A DNA stretch of 11,399 nucleotides from Candidatus Desantisiibacteriota bacterium (GTDB lineage Bacteria > JACRDZ01), in the NCBI GenBank assembly GCA_016209155.1, contig JACQWU010000118.1, positions 1-11,399 on the forward strand. Direction: 5' to 3'. Positions 7,317-11,399 of the stretch are shown piece after piece. The stretch's first letter is position 1, and the number at the start of each line of letters is the position of its first letter. A program made the position numbers and the translations under genes. The notes beneath the pieces are model-generated. The model was not told the DNA's origin and made no database searches. It saw only the letters and a list, made by a program, of their open reading frames with translations.

Positions 7317-7572
7317 TACTAATAAAAAAGAAAAAAATATTGGTTAGTGGTGGCCTTGGGTTTATTGGATCTCATATTATTAACAGATTGGTTGATTTAT
7401 ATGATATTGTGGTTATTGATTAAGATGACTCTCCTTCTGCATTAAAATTTATTGCTGAATATGAAAAAAAAATATTAAGGTATATACATTTAATATTGCT
7501 GATTACAAATTTTGGGATAAAATAGAACCATGTGATTATATTTTCCATGGTGCAGCTCTGTATTTTAAATAA
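7313..7572 (+). pseudogene. NAD-dependent epimerase/dehydratase fragment (extended SDR), with stop, frameshift and truncation
   Basis: From a GTG at 7313, overlapping the previous stop, the frame reads KKKKILVSGGLGFIGSHI, the GxxGxxG Rossmann motif of extended short-chain dehydrogenases such as UDP-glucose 4-epimerase. It continues to VVID, where a TAA at 7421-7423 interrupts what should be the second strand's acidic tip. Homology-like sequence goes on in the same frame to the A9 run at 7464-7472. It then shifts frame and ends as NIADYKFWDKIEPCDYIFHGAAL at a TAA (7570-7572). The HGAAL motif is the normal point about 80 residues into such enzymes, so some 220 residues are missing. Two independent lesions plus truncation make it a pseudogene rather than a small gene. 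Confidence 0.85.
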
Positions 7573-7574
7573 AT

Positions 7575-7603
7575 TTGACTTAACCACATCTTGAAGCTAT
7601 AAT
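7575..7603 (+). promoter_or_regulatory. Near-consensus sigma70 promoter placed for a leaderless start
   Basis: TTGACT at 7575-7580 and TATAAT at 7598-7603 are separated by exactly 17 bases and match 11 of 12 consensus positions. Only 8 bases separate the -10 box from the ATG at 7612. The expected transcription start at about 7610 leaves essentially no 5' leader, and no Shine-Dalgarno sequence is present. Confidence 0.8.
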
Positions 7604-7611
7604 AATTTATT

Positions 7612-7857
7612 ATGCCGCACACAACAAAATATATATTAACTAATAGTGATAAAAAAATTATTTCTCAAGCACTTTGGGATATAAATCTTTCTCCTGAAGA
7701 ATTTCTGGATATTATAAATGGTACGAGTAATAAAAAATGGCCTGTTAGGGGATTTTGTGTTGCCCGATTACTTGAGAGTGTTAATTGGTTCGATATTGTA
7801 AAGATTATTGAGCCAAAAAAAATATGCATGCCTTTCCAGAGGTTACTACAATCATAG
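7612..7857 (+). pseudogene. AbiE-like antitoxin remnant, 3' end lost at the junction with the toxin
   Basis: The 81-residue reading frame contains ALWDINLSPEEFLDIINGTS, then KWPVRGFCVARLLESVNWFDIVKIIEPKKI. This resembles the small proteins often encoded just before AbiEii-type nucleotidyltransferase toxins, with a WD start and a RLLE..W-D-KI helix. In those, another 30-40 residues normally follow. Here the similarity stops at an A8 run (7815-7822) and the last codons are out-of-frame toxin sequence. The gene has its own strong promoter (7575-7603) and no Shine-Dalgarno site. I infer a deletion that removed the antitoxin end and the toxin start. Assignment to the antitoxin family is from memory of such pairs and is moderate; the loss of an ordinary downstream boundary is directly visible. 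Confidence 0.6.
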
Positions 7858-8383
7858 ATATTCTGATGATCTTGACTATTTTATAAATGATTATGCTGAT
7901 TTTGAAAGAATAAGTGAAAGACAGATTGAAAAGTTAAAAAATATATTTCAAAATACTAAGATAGCTCTTAAAGATAAAAATTTTTACAGAATTTTTATTG
8001 GTGATGAAAATCTAAAAATTGAGATGATTAATGATGTCCCATCTCATATTGGACAGTTTATTACACATTCTTTAATTGGGTTAATAGATTCAAAAGAAAA
8101 TATCATTGCAAATAAATTAACAGCTGCTGTAGATAGATCCATGTCAAAGGATATTGTTGATATATATTTTCTTTTGAAGGATGGACTGAGTTTAAAGAGA
8201 GCCTTATTGGATGCTGACAGTAAAGCTGCCGGTATATCACCTTTACTTATTGCTAAAATTTTTGCAGAATTCCAATACAAAAACATTGATAACGAGATTA
8301 AATGGATTATACCTGTTTCGTCCCAAATAATAAAAAAATACATGATTGATGTTTCATTAGCTATTATTGAAGGCAGGATATAA
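7817..8383 (+). pseudogene. AbiEii/AbiGii-type nucleotidyltransferase toxin remnant, N-terminus missing
   Basis: In the +1 frame relative to the antitoxin, the sequence reads ACLSRGYYNHRYSDDLDYF, the second half of the GS-type nucleotidyltransferase core of AbiEii (DUF1814) proteins. Later it reads NKLTAAVDRSMSKDIVDIYFLL, the conserved KD-DLYFL region of the same family. Type IV AbiE toxins are GTP-binding nucleotidyltransferases. The preceding 40-50 residues, including the GG(T/S) motif, are replaced by antitoxin sequence (KKYACL), so the active site is incomplete although SDDLD is kept. A TTG at 7808 could start the frame but has no Shine-Dalgarno site. Removing one A from the A8 run at 7815-7822 would join both frames into one 256-residue ORF. 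The C-terminal end at 8383 looks natural. Confidence 0.8.
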
Positions 8384-8484
8384 TTATTCGTGAATCCTAA
8401 CCAGAACAAATAAAGATAAGGGCTGTCCAAAAAGGTGTCATTTCACATTTGATGCGGAATCCAGGTTTTAGAATAATGGTTTAA
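8384..8484. other. Non-coding stretch with IS-end-like and dispersed-repeat debris
   Basis: No gene is seen here. GGGCTGTCCAAAAAGG at 8420-8435 resembles terminal repeats of some insertion sequences (for example IS1182-like ends starting GGGCTGTCC), but no partner end or transposase was found nearby. It is followed directly by a degenerate palindrome at 8437-8464. Confidence 0.35.
8437..8464. repeat. Degenerate GTCATT...AATCCAG dispersed palindrome
   Basis: GTCATTTCACATTTGATG followed by CGGAATCCAG looks like a decayed copy of the common bacterial dispersed palindrome of the form GTCATTCCCGC...GCGGGAATCCAG. The G/C positions of the left arm have mutated. Recognition is from general familiarity with this repeat class. 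Confidence 0.45.
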
Positions 8485-8652
8485 ATACTAGATCCCCGCC
8501 TTCCTGTGAAACATACCAAGGAATTATACAGAACATTGTCTTGCAATAAAAAAATACGGATAATTGAAGGCGCCGGGCATAATGACTGGCCGAGGGTAAT
8601 TAGATCTTCAAATTGGAAAGAAATTATGAGCTTTGTAAGTGGAAATGATTAA
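8485..8652 (+). pseudogene. C-terminal tail of an alpha/beta hydrolase
   Basis: The in-frame stretch after a TAA at 8482-8484 reads DPRLPVKHTKELYRTL, then KKIRIIEGAGHNDWPRV, ending KEIMSFVSGND and a TAA at 8650-8652. This is the usual C-terminal end of alpha/beta hydrolases: the acid-loop D..LPV-H segment, the catalytic-histidine motif GAGHND, and the final helix. About 55 codons remain of an enzyme normally 250-300 residues long. There is no start codon context or upstream hydrolase sequence. The nucleophile elbow (GxSxG) is gone, so it cannot be active. Confidence 0.7.
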
Positions 8653-8667
8653 ACTAAAGTGTTTCCC

Positions 8668-8674
8668 GGGAGGA
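8668..8674 (+). promoter_or_regulatory. Shine-Dalgarno site that decides the start of the zinc-ribbon gene
   Basis: GGGAGGA ends 8 bases before the ATG at 8683. A GTG at 8659 in the same frame lies upstream of this site, so 8683 is the better start. Confidence 0.75.
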
Positions 8675-8682
8675 AAAGTATA

Positions 8683-9099
8683 ATGAAAAAATGCAGAGAT
8701 TGCCATCATGATATTAGCGAGCAGGCCTTTAGCTGCCCAAATTGCGGGGCACCTTATCCTGCCAAAGAAAAATGGGATGGGTGGGGATTTGAGTACAAAA
8801 GCGAAACAATTATCTTGGGATTACCTTTGCTTCATATTTCATTCAAATATCGGCCTAACAAAATACCGGTACCTGCCAAAGGTATAATCTCAATCGGGCA
8901 GTTGGGTATAGGAATAATCAATATTTCCCAATTTGGAGCAGGTATTATAAGCATAAGCCAATTTACAGTTGCTTTTTATGCTTTGGCACAATTTGCTATT
9001 GGATATTCCTTAATTGCACAGATAGGATTATATATTAATAAAGGATATGGACAGTTTGTTTGGAGTATTATTAAAATAATAAAACATATTGTGGCATAA
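8683..9099 (+). CDS. Zinc-ribbon protein with five hydrophobic decapeptide repeats, function unknown
   Basis: This 138-residue protein starts with a zinc ribbon: Cys4, Cys7, Cys18 and Cys21 in CRDCHHD...SCPNCG. After a linker (WDGWGFEYKS..) it has five head-to-tail ten-residue repeats from 67 to 116: GIISIGQLGI, GIINISQFGA, GIISISQFTV, AFYALAQFAI and GYSLIAQIGL. Glutamine recurs at 73, 83, 93, 103 and 113. The period is exact with no insertions. The repeats are hydrophobic and glycine-rich, so they could be membrane-embedded or form a small stacked-strand fold. A short tail with lysines follows. The start is set by GGGAGGA at 8668-8674. The gene is intact although it sits next to degraded genes. 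I do not recognise a function. Confidence 0.8.
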   Translation: MKKCRDCHHDISEQAFSCPNCGAPYPAKEKWDGWGFEYKSETIILGLPLLHISFKYRPNKIPVPAKGIISIGQLGIGIINISQFGAGIISISQFTVAFYALAQFAIGYSLIAQIGLYINKGYGQFVWSIIKIIKHIVA

Positions 9100-9115
9100 C
9101 CGGAGAGTTATAATT

Positions 9116-9195
9116 CAAGGTAGGTGCAATCTCCTGATTGCGATTTTTTTCATAATCGAACGAATTATCGCAATCAGGAGATTGCTCCTACCTTG
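9116..9195. repeat. Near-perfect 29-bp inverted repeat made of two REP-like hairpins
   Basis: Arms at 9116-9144 and 9167-9195 match as inverted repeats with a single mismatch (9125/9186), around a 22-base centre. Each arm contains its own hairpin after a GTAG head. The left reads GTAGGT (9120-9125), GCAATC, TCCT, GATTGC (to 9141). The right, on the minus strand, reads GTAGGA, GCAATC, TCCT, GATTGC (9191 to 9170). It has the same GTAGG head and inverted-pair layout as the element at 2681-2770 but a different stem. It lies between the zinc-ribbon gene and the ATPase promoter and could also act as a transcription barrier. Confidence 0.85.
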
Positions 9196-9219
9196 TGTTT
9201 TTGTATCTAAATAAATTGC

Positions 9220-9248
9220 TTGACAAGGAAAATTTATTCGGATAAAAT
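9220..9248 (+). promoter_or_regulatory. Near-consensus sigma70 promoter of the ATPase gene, placed for a leaderless start
   Basis: TTGACA at 9220-9225 is a perfect -35 box. TAAAAT at 9243-9248 follows after 17 bases, giving 11 of 12 consensus positions. The ATG at 9258 is 9 bases beyond the -10 box, so the expected start of transcription at about 9255 leaves a leader of a few bases. There is no Shine-Dalgarno sequence. An out-of-frame ATG at 9247 opens only a four-codon frame ending at 9261. Confidence 0.8.
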
Positions 9249-9257
9249 GCCCTTATT

Positions 9258-10397
9258 ATGAAAATTAAAAAAAGATTGTTTGAGCTTAATCTCCCCGCGG
9301 GAAAATCCGCTTTTTTGTGGGGGCCTCGAAAAGTCGGTAAAACTTACTGGATTTCTCACACACTTAAAAGCGCTACGATTATTGATTTACTTAAAACCGA
9401 TACTTTGGCGGAGTATGTTTCCCGGCCGGCATTATTACGCGAACGTTATCAGAATCAAAAAGGTTTTATCGTTATAGATGAAGTGCAGAAAGCTCCTCAG
9501 CTTTTGGATGAGGTCCACTGGCTTATTGAAAATAAAGGATTATCTTTTTTACTTACCGGTTCAAGCGCGCGAAAGCTGCGGCGCGGACACGCTAATCTAC
9601 TCGGCGGAAGGGCATGGAGAAAGACGATGTCTCCGCTATCTTATATGGAGGTAACAGATGTTGATCTGGAAAAAATTATGATTTCCGGTCTCCTGCCGTC
9701 TCATTATTTATCAACCAATCCTATTGAAGAACTCCGTGCTTATGTTGCCGATTATTTGAAAGAAGAAATCATTGCTGAAGCTCTTACACAAAACATACCG
9801 GCTTTTAACGAATTCCTGCATGTGGCCGCAATAACCTCAAGCGAGCTTATAAACTACATTAATATCGCCAGAGAAACCGGCGTTTCTCATAAAGTAATAC
9901 GCACATATTTTGATATTCTTGAGGATACATATCTTGGTTTTAGAATACCTCCCTGGAAAAAATCAAAAAACCGGCGCATGATCATTACTGAAAAATTTTA
10001 TCTATTTGATGTGGGTGTTGCTAATTATCTATCCCGCAGGCAGCCACTTATTGGCAGTTCTGAATTCGGTAAGGCATTCGAACATTATATCCTGATGGAA
10101 TTAAAAGCTTATCAGGCATATAAAAATCCCGATATACCGATAACCTTCTGGCGCACCAGTACAGGAAGAGAAGTGGATTTTATCCTGGGAGAAAAAGAAT
10201 TGGCTATTGAAATTAAAAGTTCTCCCCGCGTGCATGACGGAGATATATATTCACTCCAGGCCCTTCTCGAAGACGGGCCGGTAAAAAAACTTTGCCTTGT
10301 CTGTATGGAAAAAGAACCTCGTACTCTCGCAAGCAATATTCAAGTCCTTCCCTGGCAGATGTTTATTGAACAATTGTGGAGCGGTGAACTTCTGTAA
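9258..10397 (+). CDS. DUF4143-type ATP-binding protein (AAA_14 ATPase with nuclease-like C-terminal domain)
   Basis: The 379-residue protein has the typical layout of the common ATP-binding/DUF4143 family. The ATPase domain has Walker A GPRKVGKT (22-29), Walker B FIVIDEVQKAP (70-80), sensor LLTGSSARKLRR (99-109) and the GGRAW turn (116-120). The C-terminal DUF4143 domain has FGKAFEHYILMEL (270-282) and WRTSTGREVDFIL..AIEIKSS (298-322). Its Asp307, Glu318 and Lys320 fit a PD-(D/E)XK-like core. Length and motifs look complete. These proteins are abundant, often in many copies, in anaerobic bacteria and archaea; their role is unsettled. The gene has its own strong promoter, no Shine-Dalgarno site, and visibly more G/C-ending codons than the genes to its left, which fits recent arrival. 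Confidence 0.93.
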   Translation: MKIKKRLFELNLPAGKSAFLWGPRKVGKTYWISHTLKSATIIDLLKTDTLAEYVSRPALLRERYQNQKGFIVIDEVQKAPQLLDEVHWLIENKGLSFLLTGSSARKLRRGHANLLGGRAWRKTMSPLSYMEVTDVDLEKIMISGLLPSHYLSTNPIEELRAYVADYLKEEIIAEALTQNIPAFNEFLHVAAITSSELINYINIARETGVSHKVIRTYFDILEDTYLGFRIPPWKKSKNRRMIITEKFYLFDVGVANYLSRRQPLIGSSEFGKAFEHYILMELKAYQAYKNPDIPITFWRTSTGREVDFILGEKELAIEIKSSPRVHDGDIYSLQALLEDGPVKKLCLVCMEKEPRTLASNIQVLPWQMFIEQLWSGELL

Positions 10398-10462
10398 AGA
10401 AAAGTATTATTAAGGACTAATTTACTTAAGCTGCAAAACAGCAAAATTTATCCCGGAAAAAA

Positions 10463-11014
10463 CTAATTTGTATTATCTTTTTTTGAACTTATTTTTTCAA
10501 GTCTTTTCTTTTGATAATTTTCAACAATATTGAAAACAAGAAAATAGGCAATATAGGAAAACAATATGGAAACAATAGTATTTCCCAGTAAATAAATTAG
10601 TATCGTTGACTTCATGATTTTAGTAAAATCAAAATGTGAAAATGCGCTAAACGGTGTTTTCCAGTCAGTTGTCATATATGTTGTTTTAGCTTGTTTTAGT
10701 ATAAACCGCCAGTTAGTATTTGTAAATTTTCCGCCGATATAGGCGCTAATACCCCAGAAAAATGTAGTGGTAATAGGATTCATAATTAAAGAGCCGATAA
10801 AAGCAGCAGTTTTATTAGCTTTAAAGATTGCCGCAGTACCAACTGCGATAGGTATTCCCAGCATAAAAGTAGGGAAGATTCCCCAGAATACTCCGATTGA
10901 TGCACCCATTGCAATATTTCGAGGAGTATCGGGCAGCCGTTTTAATCTGTGTCCATAATATTTCGGGATTCTTAAAATTTTTTGCAGAAAATCTAATTTT
11001 TTTTTGTTATTCAT
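10463..11014 (-). CDS. DUF2062 family membrane protein
   Basis: The 183-residue protein matches the DUF2062 family. It has TPRNIAMGASIGVFWGIFPTF..GIPIAVG (about 30-59), then ANKTAAFIGSLIMNPITTTFFW (66-87) with the conserved NP-T, and a C-terminal hydrophobic segment (about 134-162) followed by a charged tail. It is probably an inner-membrane protein with about three to four membrane segments and a cytoplasmic basic N-terminus. The function of the family is unknown; some members are fused to or sit near glycosyltransferases. It converges with the ATPase gene across 65 bases without an obvious terminator and diverges from accD. The start at 11014 has no Shine-Dalgarno site but sits 6 bases from a strong -10 box. 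Confidence 0.9.
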   Translation of the reverse strand: MNNKKKLDFLQKILRIPKYYGHRLKRLPDTPRNIAMGASIGVFWGIFPTFMLGIPIAVGTAAIFKANKTAAFIGSLIMNPITTTFFWGISAYIGGKFTNTNWRFILKQAKTTYMTTDWKTPFSAFSHFDFTKIMKSTILIYLLGNTIVSILFSYIAYFLVFNIVENYQKKRLEKISSKKDNTN

Positions 11015-11020
11015 TTAGGA

Positions 11021-11049
11021 ATTTTAACCGTATTAAATTGATATGTCAA
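11021..11049 (-). promoter_or_regulatory. Near-consensus sigma70 promoter of the DUF2062 gene, placed for a leaderless start
   Basis: On the minus strand TTGACA (11049-11044) and TAAAAT (11026-11021) are exactly 17 bases apart. Only 6 bases (TCCTAA) separate the -10 box from the ATG at 11014. The predicted transcription start falls on or next to the start codon. Confidence 0.8.
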
Positions 11050-11083
11050 TAACAGAAAATGTTCAATTTGACTTTCCGCTGTT

Positions 11084-11112
11084 TTTTTGATACATTTCAT
11101 TACAATTATAAT
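11084..11112 (+). promoter_or_regulatory. Probable promoter of accD
   Basis: A perfect TATAAT at 11107-11112 lies 34 bases before the accD ATG. The position 17 bases upstream (11084-11089, TTTTTG) is a poor -35. TTGATA at 11087-11092 is a better hexamer but only 14 bases away. TTGACT at 11068-11073 with TACATT at 11091-11096 is a second 17-base option. The region is shared with the divergent DUF2062 promoter. Confidence 0.5.
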
Positions 11113-11134
11113 GTTTTTTAATCGATAATTGAAT

Positions 11135-11138
11135 GGAG
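11135..11138 (+). promoter_or_regulatory. Shine-Dalgarno site of accD
   Basis: GGAG ends 8 bases before the ATG at 11147, giving accD a conventional leader unlike its divergent neighbour. Confidence 0.65.
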
Positions 11139-11146
11139 AAGTAAAT

Positions 11147-11399
11147 ATGGCATGGTTAAGAAAAGAAATTCCTCACGGTTTATGGATAAAATGTGAAGGA
11201 TGCGATGAAATTATCTATCGTAAAGAATTAGAAAGAAATTTAAAGGTATGTCCTAAATGCAATTACCATTTCAGGCTCACATGGGAAGAAAGGGTTAATT
11301 TACTGATAGATAAGGATACGTTTATAGAATATGATACTCATCTGCAATCAAATGATCCATTAAAGTTTAAAGATCATAAAAAATATAAAGACAGAATAA
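11147..11399 (+). CDS. accD: Acetyl-CoA carboxylase carboxyltransferase subunit beta, N-terminal part (3' truncated by window)
   Basis: The first 84 codons of AccD, the beta half of the carboxyltransferase that passes the carboxyl group from biotin to acetyl-CoA to make malonyl-CoA for fatty acid synthesis. The sequence opens with IPHGLWIKCEGCDEII and KVCPKCNYHFRL, the AccD zinc ribbon with Cys16, Cys19, Cys35 and Cys38. It continues with TWEERVNLLIDKDTFIEYD and DPLKFKDHKKYKDRI, both standard for the family. A GGAG site at 11135-11138 sets the start. The catalytic crotonase-fold domain lies beyond the right edge. It is transcribed away from the DUF2062 gene. Confidence 0.97.
   Translation, partial: MAWLRKEIPHGLWIKCEGCDEIIYRKELERNLKVCPKCNYHFRLTWEERVNLLIDKDTFIEYDTHLQSNDPLKFKDHKKYKDRI

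Noticed and set aside
8044-8430. Minus-strand reading frame across the toxin remnant
   Set aside because: It is opposite a recognisable AbiEii sequence and has no domain features of its own.
8420-8464. A complete insertion sequence
   Set aside because: Only one IS-end-like motif is present, with no second terminal repeat, target duplication or transposase.
8659-9099. GTG at 8659 as the start of the zinc-ribbon gene
   Set aside because: A strong SD (GGGAGGA) lies downstream of this GTG and directly serves the ATG at 8683; the extra residues are not zinc-ribbon-like.
10398-10462. Bidirectional terminator between the ATPase and the DUF2062 gene
   Set aside because: Only a 4-bp stem (10430-10433 with 10439-10442) was found, with no T-run on either side.
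1-11399. CRISPR array, tRNA or rRNA genes
   Set aside because: No regularly spaced 20-40 base repeats were seen, and no tRNA cloverleaf or rRNA-like stretch was recognised on either strand by reading.

Overview
The window is an AT-rich bacterial chromosome segment. By eye roughly two thirds of bases are A or T; I did not compute it. Most housekeeping genes have clear Shine-Dalgarno sites. The core genes (mnmG, ribD, ribE, ribBA, accD) are ordinary bacterial genes. The scattered GTAG-headed palindromic repeats, the DUF4143 ATPase, the toxin-antitoxin remnant and the eukaryotic-type phosphomannomutase relative suggest an uncultivated, probably anaerobic lineage such as Omnitrophota or Elusimicrobiota. 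That placement is inference only.

Layout. Positions 1-902 hold the C-terminal half of mnmG (tRNA wobble-uridine modification). Positions 913-4066 hold riboflavin genes: ribD and ribE lie close together, then a 210-base gap carrying a pair of inverted REP-like hairpins, then the bifunctional ribBA. Together these cover GTP cyclohydrolase II, DHBP synthase, deaminase/reductase and riboflavin synthase. Lumazine synthase (ribH) is not in the window, and no FMN riboswitch was seen. Positions 4085-6965 hold two sugar-phosphate mutase relatives of unrelated folds: a HAD-type protein like eukaryotic phosphomannomutase, and a large alpha-D-phosphohexomutase. They are separated by a small repeat cluster.

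Positions 6966-8652 are a graveyard. They hold a small unrecognised ORF, a broken NAD-dependent epimerase fragment, an AbiE-like antitoxin/toxin pair collapsed into one another with a frameshift, a degenerate dispersed palindrome, and the tail of an alpha/beta hydrolase. Next come an intact zinc-ribbon protein with five decapeptide repeats, a near-perfect 29-bp inverted repeat, and an intact DUF4143-type ATPase. A DUF2062 membrane protein lies on the minus strand, and the start of accD (acetyl-CoA carboxylase beta subunit) runs off the right edge.

The most interesting structural signal is a shared start arrangement at three accessory genes: the AbiE-like antitoxin, the DUF4143 ATPase and the DUF2062 protein. 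Each has a near-consensus sigma70 promoter with exactly 17 bases between the boxes, whose -10 box ends only 6-9 bases before the ATG, with no Shine-Dalgarno site. This predicts leaderless mRNAs, in contrast to the SD-led housekeeping genes. A second signal is that the two hairpin pairs differ in stem sequence but share the GTAGG head and the inverted-pair layout expected of REP/BIME elements mobilised by RAYT transposases. I found no intact defence system, CRISPR array, tRNA or rRNA.
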